This document shows positions 51,225 to 62,364 of a stretch of DNA of 64,000 bases, piece by piece. A model generated the notes under the pieces. That model was not told where the DNA came from. It ran no database searches and saw nothing but the letters and a program-made list of their open reading frames with translations. Source of the DNA: Rallus limicola (lineage: Eukaryota > Chordata > Aves > Gruiformes > Rallidae). The stretch spans positions 100,596,211 to 100,660,210 of the forward strand of contig JAKCOZ010000001.1 of NCBI GenBank assembly GCA_022605955.1. Direction: 5' to 3'. Each line of letters begins with the position of its first letter. Position 1 is the first letter of the stretch. The translations under genes and the position numbers were made by a program.

Positions 51225-51995
51225 TCATAGATTTATAAAATGATTTAGGTTGGAAGGGATCAAAGATCGTCTTGTTCAAAAACCCCTGTCATGTGTAGGA
51301 GGTTTCTCTAGGAAACCTCTTCTAGTACCTGAACCACCCTCACAGTGAAGAATTTTATTTAACCTCAATCTACCCTCTTTTAAGGTAAAACCATTCTCCC
51401 TAATCCTTTCACTGCACACCCTGATAAACTGACCCTCTTTAGCTTTCCTGTAGGCCCCGATCACATACTGGAAGGCTGTAATAAGGTGATCACAGAGCCT
51501 TCTGTTCTCAAGGCTGAACAATCCCAACTCTCTCAGCCTGTCTTTGTAGGAGAGGTGACCAGCCCTCTGATCATCTTTGCAGCCCTCTTCTGGACCTGCT
51601 CCAACAGGTCCCTGTCTTTCTTGTATTGGAGACCACAGAACGGGATGCAGTACTCCAGGTGGAGTCTTACCAGACCAGGAGTGTAGAATCACCACCCTTG
51701 ACCTACTGGTCACACTGGTTTTGATGCAGCCCAAGACATGTTTTGCTTTCTGATCTGCAAATGCATGCTGTCAGCTCATGTTGAACTTGATATCAATAAA
51801 CATTCTTAAGTCCTTCTTCTCCTCAGGGCTGCTTTCAATCCCTTCTCCACCCAGCCTGTAGTTGTGATTGGAATACTGCCAACCCATGTGCAGGAGCTTG
51901 CATTTGGTGGTGTTGAACTTCATGAGGTTTGCATAGGCCCATCTCTCAAGGTCTCTCTCAATGGCATCCTTTCCCTCCAGCGTGTCACCTGCAGC
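51225..51995 (-). mobile_element. CR1 LINE, 3' part of a copy split by an LTR
   Basis: The plus strand starts TCATAGATTTATAAAATG and GGTTGGAAGGGATC, the CR1 3' terminus in reverse. Sequence then runs back through the reverse-transcriptase C-terminal region: on the minus strand [19 protein letters not shown] is visible at about 51485-51545, matching the conserved ERLxxLGLxSLExRRL block of CR1 ORF2. Further upstream (51740-51990) the plus strand reads CAGCCTGTAGTTGTGATTGG, CATTTGGTGGTGTTGAAC and GGCATCCTTTCCCTCCAG, all standard CR1 positions. The frame is interrupted by stops and small indels, so it is inactive. Its other half resumes at 52609, with five bases (GCAGC) repeated at the break. Confidence 0.93.
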
Positions 51996-52608
51996 TGTCC
52001 TGGTTTCAGTCAGGATAGAGTTAACTTCATTTGTAGCAGCGGATGGAATGCTGTGTTTGGGAGTTAAAATGAAAGCAGTGCTGATAACACCCTGATGTTT
52101 CTACTTGCAGTCAGACAGTCAAAGCCAGGACAGGTGACCCAGCTGGGCATAAGAGAGTATTCCATACCAATTACGTCCTGCCCAGGATAAAGGGGGGCTG
52201 ATGGGAGGAAGAAGGGGGGCGGTTCCGGGACGCGAGCGGCCGGGACGCAAGGGTCTTAGGGGACGGTCGGGTTCCGGGACAGCTCTGGGTGGTAAGGCCT
52301 GAGTTGTGTGGTTCGGTGAGAAACTGCATTGTTTATCAATAGTTTCATATTCTTTTGCTCTAAAGTCCTGTTAGCATTGTTATATTTTATTTTCCTGTTA
52401 TCTTAGTAAACTATCCTTATCCCAACCCACGGGCCTCTTAGTTTCTTGGGTCTGGAGTTATTTGCCCCTTCCTTTTCCCTTCCCTTGTTTCCCTCCCCCC
52501 TTTCTCTTCTTCCCATCAGCCCCCCTTTTTCCAGCGCAGCAGAAGCGTGCTGGGCCTATAACCCAGAGGTCGATGGATCTTGGCCCAAGCCGGGGTGAAA
52601 CCACGACA
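51996..52608 (+). mobile_element. Intact-ended solo LTR (613 bp) with 5-bp target duplication and tRNA-Met-like segment
   Basis: It starts TGTCCTGGTTTCAGTCAGG and ends GGGGTGAAACCACGACA, and is flanked by GCAGC at 51991-51995 and 52609-52613. It lies inside a CR1, which gives exact boundaries. A GGATAAAGGGGGGC box at about 52184-52197 is the likely core promoter, and TAGTAAACTATCC with ATCCCAACCCACGGGCC near 52405-52435 corresponds to the polyadenylation/R-U5 region of its relatives. Compared with them, 52200-52300 is a different, CpG-rich block with repeated TTCCGGGAC words, and 52534-52579 matches initiator tRNA-Met. Retained CpGs, perfect ends and perfect duplication suggest it is the youngest element here. 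No retroviral genes adjoin it. Confidence 0.93.
52534..52579 (+). other. Initiator tRNA-Met-like segment inside the LTR (not a functional tRNA gene)
   Basis: Forty-six bases, from GCGCAGC to GATGGATC, match the vertebrate initiator tRNA-Met sequence (D arm, anticodon arm, variable loop and first half of the T arm) at 44 positions. The differences are G to A at 52541 in the D loop and C to T at 52557, which turns the CAT anticodon into TAT. The acceptor stem and the second half of the T arm are missing: after GGATC the sequence continues TTGGCCC, so the internal B box (GGATCGAAACC in the tRNA) is broken. The first part of the A box is also altered. The match is in the sense direction of the LTR, 29 bases before its 3' end. 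It is therefore a captured tRNA fragment, not an expressed tRNA gene as far as can be judged. Confidence 0.85.
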
Positions 52609-53300
52609 GCAGCCCACAGCTTGGCACCATCAGCAAATTTGCTGAGGGTGCACTCAGTCCAACTGTCCATGTCTCCAACAAAGATGTTAAGTAATAACAG
52701 TTCCAGTACCAACTCCTGAGGACCACGACTGATCACTGGTCTCGATTTGGATATTGAGCCACTGAGCACAAGTTTTTTGAGTGTGACCATCTAGCCAATT
52801 CCTTATCCACCAAGTGGTCCATCTGTCAATTCCGTATGTCTCAAATTTTAAGGCAAGAATGTCATGTGAGACAATGCTAAATACTTTACATAAGCCCAGG
52901 TAGATAATGTTTGTGACTCTTCCCTTATCCACTCCATCAATTAAATTTTTAGGCACAATTTACTCTTAGTGAAGCCATGTTGACTGTCACCAGTAGGATC
53001 TGCTCCATGATCTTGACAGGCACAGAGGTGAGACTGACCAGGCTATAGTTCCCTGGGTCTTCCTTTTTCCCCTTTTTTAAAATTCTAGGTTATATTTGCC
53101 CTATTTCAGTTGACGGGAACTTCACTTGACTGCCATGACTTCTCAAATATGGCAAAAAGCAGCTTAGACATTTCATCAGTCAGTTGCCTCAGGACCTGTA
53201 GATGCATCTCATCGGGTCCCATGGACTTTGTACCTTCAGGTTACTTAGATGTCCTCAGTCCTGACCTTCTCCTACAGTGGGAGATTTTCATTATCTCAGT
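52609..53300 (-). mobile_element. CR1 LINE, reverse-transcriptase part of the split copy
   Basis: On the minus strand the end nearest the LTR reads ECTLSKFADGAKLW, the catalytic block of CR1 reverse transcriptase, with the second aspartate of FADD changed to glycine. Upstream are the WIRNWLDGHTQ stretch (about 52785-52820) and the IVSHDIL/KFETYGIDRWT segments of the palm and fingers. At 53040-53110 the plus strand reads GGCTATAGTTCCCTGGGTCTTCC and at 53195-53285 CATCTCATCGGGTCCCATGG and CTTCTCCTACAGTGGGAG, which are N-terminal reverse-transcriptase positions. The copy is 5'-truncated at about 53285-53300, so the endonuclease is missing. Frameshifts and stops make it inactive. With 51225-51995 it totals about 1.46 kb. 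Confidence 0.92.
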
Positions 53301-53321
53301 GTGATTTTTCATTATCTCAGT
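53285..53321. repeat. 16-bp direct repeat at the CR1 5' junction
   Basis: The 16 bases TTTTCATTATCTCAGT occur at 53285-53300 and again at 53306-53321, separated by GTGAT. They sit exactly where CR1 homology ends, so the duplication may have arisen at the 5' end of the insertion. Seen directly. Confidence 0.9.
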
Positions 53322-56214
53322 CCCTGCAATAAAGGAAGGATGAAAATATTATCTATTTTGACAATTAAAGTATACTAGTAATTCCTATCAAGGTTAATAA
53401 TTGCTCTGCATGCTCTAAGAACATAAGAAGGAATGTACTAAGAAATCCTGAAAAATAAATTAAGGAAAGACTGCAAACAGTGGACTTTTTCTGCAGGAGG
53501 TGAAAATAGAGAACACAGATAGCTGGAAATCTTTCTGTATATTACTATGAGTACAAAAGCTTATATCAGAGATTTAGAGAAACAAATGATGAAAATGCCT
53601 GGCTGCTTTGAGTTAACAACTTATTATAGATGTGATTGCTGCAGACATCAGGAATCAAGGAGCAGTGTCCTTGCCTATTAAATACTCTTTATGCATAAGA
53701 AAGAATGTATATGAAAGTCCTTGTGAGAGCCAAAAAAGTGAGCAGTGGAGAAATTAATATTGCAGCTCCTCTGTTTCCCAATTTTTCAAGAAGCTAATCT
53801 ACTACCTGCCTGCAATCCCTTTCTGAGTTGTAGCATGAACAGCAGAAAAAAAAATATATCATCAAGGTGCCACAAAGGCCAGCATCTTCCTCCTTGCCTG
53901 GATGCCTGGATGCTGCCAAGAGGAGGCAGCTGGAGGGGCATAGGGCAGCCCCAGCCCCTGGCATCTGGCACCTCCCTGGGGACAGGCCAAAGTCAGGCCA
54001 GAACATGGACCTGTGGGTGCGCTCAGCAAGGGCCATGGCCAGACAGGGGAGAGTTGTAGGATACCAGAGACTGGCATTTCTGGGCCAGTGGCTAATGGCC
54101 CTGGGGATTGCTGACATAAGGTCTGGGGCCATGAGCAGGTGAGGACCCCTCCCAGGAGCGGAATGGGAATGGAACAATCAAGGCTAAAAGGGTCCTTAAG
54201 GTGCAGAGAGAAAACAAAATATTGGTGACTTCTTTGTCTGATTGTAGCAAATGATTTTAATTTGCCACATTAATATTGATAAATATGGCAGACAACCACA
54301 TGCACATTTCAGTACTGAACAACTACCATTTTGCAGCTTCATTATAAATTTGAATTACTTATGTTTTCATATTACTAATAATGCCTCTTTTTACTGTACA
54401 AGTGTCTAACTTTTGTATGTGGTCCTAAATGCTATATCTGTAATTGTGGAATCAGAAATGAAACTAGATTTCCATTCCCATATCTTAGATGAAAATCCAT
54501 CTTTTCTTCACAAAATTACAAAATATTACACAATTGCCAGTCTAAATCTTATTTGTACAGGCTATATTATATTTTTGGACAGCAAAACACATTCTGGAAT
54601 GAGGAAAAGAGAACAAATCTGTAATAGCACAGTTGTGATGAGAGCATGAAAGAAGAGCAGAGTTTCAGCATTAGATACAGTTTTTCAACACTTTTCCTGA
54701 GAAAATCCAAGACCTCTCTAGAAGGAAGAGGTTCTGCTGCTGTCTTCAGTATAAATGATAGCAGAAAGTAAATGATAACAATACAATTGTGTACAATGGA
54801 AGTAACTTTGTATTATTTAAAATTAGAAAGATTGCACTCTAATAAAACACATTTAACCTTTTTTTTTTTTTCCTGAGTTATGACAGTGAGAATCAGAGTA
54901 ATCTTTATTTTTGTGTTTCTTCTTTTAAAGCACATGTACCTTAACAAAACATTATCATTCTTTTATTTTTAAATAACTGTATTTCACAGTTCTTCCTTGC
55001 CCTCCAAGTTCCTCCTTGCCCTCCTTGCACACCCCCCAAAAAGGGGACAGAATAATAAAATTTCCTCTAAATAAACAGGACAAAATTAGTAGCCTTTGAA
55101 TTCTAGCTGCATCTTTGCTGAGTTTTCCACATAAACACATGACTCCAGAGCACTCATTATCTGTGTGACTCTTCCTGTCATCTTTTTTGAAAACAGATGC
55201 TATCCTAAGATTTAGTAGACTACTCTTGACATTCTTACAAAGGCTTAAGCTTTTCCAATAAGTTGTACTTTAAAGTTTTTCAGGATATCTGTATTTGTTT
55301 GATGGACATTAACAATACTTAACTTATAATCAGATCTTGTTGACACATGAAAAATGTAATATGTTCATTTTTTATGTGCAAACAGTCCTAAGTTTATCCT
55401 GGGTAATAAATGCACAGTAAACTATTAGGATCAGATCAGCAGCAATAATTGTAACCCAGCCAGCCCCTCGGATCTAGGAATAGTTCCAATAAAAAACTCC
55501 GTCAACTAAAGCAGAGGTTATGTACCTAAATCTAAAGCAACTCAAGACTAGATTTAAAATTAACTTCAAAACAGCCACATGAACTGGCATGCCCTTGAAG
55601 TAACATTATTTAGCCTGTTTGTGTCCCCTTCCTCCAATTTACAGGACTAAACTAGTATTTCTAAAGATCACATAACAGCTCATTTGGTGAACTGGCACAT
55701 CATGTGTTTTTTCCTCAGAAAAAAATATGTCATGTATACTGTTTGGATTCCCAAAATCCCAGCTGAGAACTGTTACCTATTATGAATCCAAATCACAGAG
55801 TAGAAAGCCCAAAAATAGAGGCTAATCTCTCTCCAGGGATTAAGTGGTCAGATCTTTTGCTAAATCTAGATATTACTTAAAGAAATACAGTAGTTCTGCA
55901 GGAATAAAGTAATGGAATATCCACACACAGACACACAGACTTCCCGCAAACCATCTTCACAATCTAAGTACACTCAAATTCTGCAAAAAAAGTGCAAGTC
56001 AGTGTGAAAGTATCATATTTCTATTGTGGTAACATTACTAGTTGGAAAGCAGTACTTTGCATGCCAGAACTGCTGTATACAATTCATACAAAGATATTTT
56101 TGTAGATCACCGTTTTTACAGCCATATTGAATACTTTACATGTATGCCAATATAAATGGAGAATAGCTAACTGCATATAAGATGAATTACCTTAAAGTAA
56201 TGATTGAGAAAACA

Positions 56215-56240
56215 GTTCATGTTACAGTTGTAACATGAAC
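56215..56240. repeat. Perfect inverted repeat, 11-bp arms
   Basis: GTTCATGTTAC at 56215-56225 and its exact reverse complement at 56230-56240 are separated by AGTT. It could form a short hairpin or act as a two-fold symmetric protein site. No transcription unit around it is known. Confidence 0.9.
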
Positions 56241-58629
56241 ACTATTTTAGCTATATATTAATATTCTGTTCATGAAGTTTAATTAGTAAGAAATAAAGCT
56301 GGAGAATTATTCATTATGACCAATTGTTATTAATTGTCACCAAGGTTTCTTAATTACTCACTTTGGCTAGAAGCAAATTAGTTTCATGTCTTACTTGCTA
56401 GTTAGCAAAGAAATACATTTTCAACTGTATATATCAAGGCAGAAGAAGACAATGTTTATTTGGAATCAAGTTTTAGCTTATATTGAGGATATTTATTTCG
56501 GAAATTGCAAGATTTTTACTGGCTAATCAAAAAATGCTGGTGGTGTGTCTTCAGGAGGGGAAGGAACGTAGTTCTTGGAATACAATAAACAGTCTATTGT
56601 ATTTTTCATTTCCCTTCATTATCATCATGAAGATAAGCTTTTCTTATGCAAATCATAAAACCTTATCTCCTTTCCCACCTCGAAACTCAGTTATTTGAAG
56701 AGGGCCTTTCTAGCTCTGCTGGATCATGCTGCTGTCTCTCATTTCACACAGTATTTATCATACTTGATGTTTCCCCAACTAAGGACTAGTTAAATTAATA
56801 GTTGGTCACTTTGATAAATAACAAAAACATAACTATTTTTTTAGAACTCTAAATTCAAACAAAACTTTCAGTAAATTTTTGTGGACTCTCCTTCCATGTC
56901 TGTACACAATTTCAGAATATAAATAGCTTGGCAACTTACCTCAGAGCAATAATTGGTTTTGATGAAAAACCCTTTATGACTTTTTGTTGCTTTCTATTGT
57001 TTCCTTGGTCACAAAGTGGGTTTGGTGCATTTGTTCTAAAATCCATTTGGAGGAAACTATCTGCATGGATTTCAGTACCCCCAGAAGCCACAGGAGAAAC
57101 CTTTCATTTTGATACTACATCATAAATTTCCTGTCTATTCCATACCTTCTTTGAGTGCATGGTCCAAGTGAGTCACATAGACTACATGACATGACACTAG
57201 AGTAATCTTTAGCACTTCACTAAGCACTACATCTCACATCTGTAGAAGAATTAGTTTTAAAAATGTGTGTAACATTGCATGCTAACTGATGTTAATTGCT
57301 TGTCCTGTAGATGTACCAGATTCTGCTATCATTTAATGCTTTATGTCGCTAAAGATGCCAAATGCTTCTTAGAGATCATAGCTATCCTCTGTCATACCTA
57401 GTAAGGCTATATTCTGTTCTTTGCAGAAATTAAATAGGAAAAGTACCATGGCCAGATGCGCACCATCACCCAGAAGCTGCATACATAAGCAAATAAATTA
57501 AGCAATTATTTCCTCATCATACCCACTGCCATGGGCATTGTAAGAGCAGCAAATCTGTAAGCAGAAGCTAGGGACAATCTCCTTAATTTTTCTTGTTAAC
57601 AGTTGGCAGCTTAAGTTTGAGAAGGTACTTTAGTGAAAACAGATGCATGAGAAACTCCATCTAAATGTATCTTGTTTGCAAGAGGCTCATAAATATCAGA
57701 AGGTCCAGTAATGTTCTATCCAGACTAAGCTTTACTGTTGTACAGGAAGATATAAACTAATCAAATTTTAGTCACACAGATAGCTACTTGAGAGAAGACT
57801 TGAAGAAACAGTGAATAGAGGTCTCATTAGGTCTCATTCCTCCCAGAACACAAGGGCACTATTATCTTATTTTTAGACAACGGTAATTCTTATTGCTCTG
57901 AGAAAGCTTGAGTCCACCTGGTACGGTATGAAGGTTCTCACTGTCAACAAAATGGAGGGTTGTGAGGTTCATTGTTAATTGATATTCGCAACCCTGATAG
58001 CAGTCAGGCCAAAGTGTGCCACCATCGCTCTGATGTAAAATGTCTAAATATGTGTTGTCAGTTTAAATCATTAGTTTAACTGTACCAAGCTAACAGAAAA
58101 CACAGCTGCCACCAAGTAAACTTGACCTAGACCAAAAGTTTTCTACATGCCTCTGCCTCTGCTTTGCATTTAGAAGCACCACCCTCCAAGTTCTACCAGG
58201 AGAAAACCTTTATAACTGCTTTATCGCTGGATTCATGGTAATTCAGTCCTGGTTTTGGACATACTGTGTTTGAGACAAGGATTGAAATATCTATTACTGT
58301 TTTGAAAAATCTTATATAGTCTTCATAGTTCTCAGCTGTTGAAGGGCCTGTGGTCCCCATTACAACATAGGTATGGCAATTAAAAATTTGATAGAATATT
58401 TTGTATCCTTTTGGAGACTGATGTTTTCCAGAATTATCATTCAAAGCACCAGTAAATGCATTTTAGCTACTGGTTTTATCAGTCTTATATACTTGCATTG
58501 TTATAATCAGCTACCTGAAAAAAATATACTAACTGTATGATTATGTTCAAATCTGGGCTAACTGTGATTTCTTCTTACCTAAATAGTTACACATGTACAC
58601 ATAATCTTCTAACTTTATAACAAACTATA

Positions 58630-58655
58630 TCAATGAAAGTTTTTCCTTTCATTGA
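58630..58655. repeat. Perfect inverted repeat, 10-bp arms
   Basis: TCAATGAAAG at 58630-58639 and CTTTCATTGA at 58646-58655 are exact reverse complements with a six-base TTTTTC loop. Seen directly; possibly chance in AT-rich DNA. Confidence 0.85.
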
Positions 58656-61600
58656 CTAATTCCTCAAATATATTATGCACTGCATGTTTAAATACATAGC
58701 TAAAAGAAAGTGCTGCAAAATAAAATAAGATGGTAAAAACTTATTTTTATTTTTTTTAAATTTGTATTCACTCAATATCTGGCAAGGACCCTCACACTCA
58801 TTTCATTTGCTGTAATTATTTTGTCTCCTTTTCTCTGACAGAGGTGAATCACTCATTAGTACTCAAAGTGATGACTCTAAACCATTTACAGTCCCTTTTG
58901 TGATTCTACCAGATGGGAATCGGTAAAATTTACAGAAGCACAGAGCTGGACCATATGTTAGCATAGGTATCAGTGCCTATTAAAAAATCAGTTAAATCAC
59001 CGTGTTAACATGTGATTTGAGGCCATGATACATTAACCACAGACTTATTCTTGGAAAAATGGAAGAAACTGTTAGAACCAAAAATGATGGCATTCTCAGC
59101 GGAGAATGGGAAGAGGGCAAAGCAGGGACAGATTAACAAGAAACCATAATTTCAGTAAGCATTTTCCTTAGTATAATGGCTCAAGGTGTTGTTTAATAAT
59201 CTAGCACAGGTACACATGCTAGAGGTACTCCAGATATGGTTATCCAGGCACCTGAATTTCAGGTTTGTTTCCTGAACACTTCTCTTTGTAATCACAACAG
59301 TGATAGTGCTGCTATTAAATGTGGATAAGAAATACTGATTTAAAAAAAAATAGATTTTTAGACATAGAAAAATTTAAGGATTTTTAAAATTTTTCCCCAA
59401 AATGTTTCCTTTGCTAATCTCATTTTTACAGTTAAAATTTCTTTTTTTTTTCCACTATCTTTATCATACAAATGCTAGACAGTGTATAAAACAGACTGTC
59501 AAAGAAGGGAAGCCTTTAAAGGCAAGAGACAATTGTGAAAAATTGGTACTTTTTAAAAGTTTGCTTGAAAGACGGATCAATTTGTATTTGTTTTCATCAA
59601 TATCTCTAGCTGTTCAATAAGATTTGAAAATTTATTCATGAACAAAACTGCGTTTTAGCATGATCAGCTTGATTAAAGAAAAACTATGAGGTATTGCACT
59701 GACTTCACACCAATTCCACTGTTGTATAAGAAGGAAAATCACAGCAAAAATAACCAGCAGAAGAACATTATTAATGTCTTTTATAACTTCCTTTTTTAGA
59801 TTTTAATTAAAACTTAATAGAAATAAATAATAAGCACAACAGTTATTAATGTCCAAAAGAAGACTAAGGTCAAGGCATTTGGATAAATAAACCTTATCAG
59901 ATTCAATTATATAATATCCCTAATAATCCTTATACCTAGTTTAAGTCTTTAGTTATACTAATTACTGTTTACTGTAACAACACTGAATATACATCAAGTT
60001 GATAGCTTCTCATATATGTCCTCTTAAGAATGTTGCAATTAAGGATACAAAACCGAAGTGAGGCTGTAGGATCAGACCGAAAGTCATGCCTTCCAAATTC
60101 TAATTCCTACAATTGACTTTAAATTTGTAAAATCTGATTAAAAACCCACCTGAGTAATCTAAAAACTTTACATCAGCCTCTTGAAAAGGTTCCCATGCAG
60201 CTGACTTAGCTGGAGAGGTTGCTTTATGCATACAGATTCCCAAAATGGGGAATATTATAGCACTTCTGTAAAAGATTCAAGTCCAGAAAAAAAGAAAGAA
60301 AAAAATGATGACAAGAAGAAAATAAAATTATGATAAATGACATTCTTGAGGGCAAGCTTCTAATGAGAGTTAAAAAAAAAAAAAAGAACAACTGTATACA
60401 CCTTCTTCGATGAAACTACCAAGCTTGGATTTTTTTTTTCTTTCCAATGTTAATTCAGCCATTACCTATTTCTACTTTCTTATCTAATATTTAAAAATAC
60501 ATTTTCTTTTTTTTTTTTTCTTTGTTTTGTTCAGTCTTAGGTTTTTGGTGGTTTTTTGTAAGGGAGAGATGAAAGGTACTTTTATTCTACCTCCTCTGTA
60601 TTTTAGCATATTTTTTCCTTCTGTTCCCTCTTCCAGATACTTATCTAGATTTAGTAATATTTATGTATCTAAAAGAGTTAAGTATTTAGGAATTACAAGT
60701 GAAATATCTGGTTAAAAAAACTGTAATACTACGTAAATTATTTTCTCCATTTGAGTATCAGGTCTCTATTTTATATTTATCCTTCTTTGCCTGTTTCACA
60801 GTTTTCCTCTGAATGTTACTAAGTGGACTTATTTTTACATTTTTATTCTGATAGGAAAGGAACAGAAGGATGCTTCTGACCAATATACATCTCTTCTACA
60901 TAATTCACAGCTGTGGCCTGCTTGTGAGCAATCTTGCAGTAATCCTGAACTTAATTGAACAGGATTACTAAACAAACGGCAAATGGCAAAATCTCTACAT
61001 GAAAGATTTGGATTACAAAATAAGAACAGTTCCTTTAAAACATTTGTTTACATGAGGGTTACTTTTAGTATGCTTACAACAGGTATGAACCTATTAAAAT
61101 GTAGCATTTGCAAAATTTACAGTTTGTATTCAAAGGAAGCTTGAACAGAGTCTTAACACCTTCTTCCCATTTGTTGTCCAGCTTACAGGTTAAATTTATG
61201 TAATATGGAAGTTAATGAGAGTTCATCCATTGGGTTCAATGTATTATGCTTTTACCCACAATTTTTTTTCATTTCCTCATTTCCACAGTTCTATGGCTAA
61301 GGACAATGATTTTTTTCTTCTTAAAAGAAACTTAGGAGACAGTCTTGGAAATAAATTCTATCATATACTTTAACAAAACCTGTCCTCCATTTTAAAGAGA
61401 ATCAACTAAAATCTTACCAAGTACATTTCTTTATATTTCCCTTTGTCAGTTTTACTTCCTCTGTATGGATCCCACATGTCTCATTACGCAGTATGGCATT
61501 GGTATCAGAACTCTATGCACTCAAGGAACGCCAAACCAGAGTAATCTGTAAAACATTGTGTTAAGAGCTCTTTGACTTCATGGGAGCTTTAGTCAGCAAC

Positions 61601-62364
61601 ATAACGTAATACCTTAGTGTGCAAGGTGAAATGCAAAATTTAAGTATAAATATCAGAGCAGTACATTGACTTAAAACACATGCAGTTGCTATAGTACGTA
61701 AGCATATGATGATTAAGTCAGGAGGGAACTCAAAATTCCTCTTTACTCTTTTTGTTATTTTTAAATAGAACTCAGTGAGTCTACTTGCACTTACATACTT
61801 GCTTACCTGCTGCACAAAACAAGTCTCAAGTGTCAACATGATATGGAAGTAGGACAATAAAAATAAACCATATCAAAGTGAAAGGAAAATGGTCAAATCG
61901 ATATTTTTGCTGAATAATTTCTTCTGCTTCAATTTACATGTCTACACAGAATCCTGAAACCTCTTAGATCTTATCTTCATAGACAGCAGTAACATAGTGA
62001 CAGAGTGGACATCAGTACAACCAATGACTGAAAAAAGTAATTTCTATATAAATAAAAAAAATTACTATATTACGACAGGTTTTGTTAAGAGTTTTAGATA
62101 GTTGTTTTATTTATCAGTTGTCAAAGAGGGCTAGGAAATCCCAACTTCAAGATCATCATCATAATCAACTAGTAAAGCCAGATCCCTTACTCATCTTACA
62201 TTGGGCTTCCCTGATGAAAGGAACTGACCAGTTTAAGGCTCAGATGCCTGCTAGGGCAATCCTTGCTAGGGCAATACTTTGTGTGCTTCTTTCTTGTAGA
62301 AAAAGCAGAGAGAGAAGCCCTGTCTGACATTGATTTCACTCTTATGTGTACTGTTTAAATGGTG

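Larger units (their letters stand above)
53322..62364. other. AT-rich noncoding stretch with one GC-rich island
   Basis: 53860-54180 is a GC-rich island with CCATGGCC and GGGGAGAG-like words and overlapping open frames on both strands (up to 127 codons); no family is recognised. Otherwise the 9 kb are AT-rich, with poly-T at 54859-54871 and two perfect short inverted repeats (56215-56240 and 58630-58655). Near 62246-62276 a 14-base CTTGCTAGGGCAAT-like unit is doubled. No exon or mobile element is recognised. Confidence 0.6.

Noticed and set aside
52534..52608. Functional initiator tRNA-Met gene
   Set aside because: Acceptor stem absent, anticodon changed to TAT, B box broken and second T-arm half missing. 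It is a fragment inside an LTR.
58193..58444. 83-codon minus-strand frame that looks protein-like
   Set aside because: Considered as a possible exon. No domain recognised and no clear flanking splice signals judged reliable, so not reported as coding.
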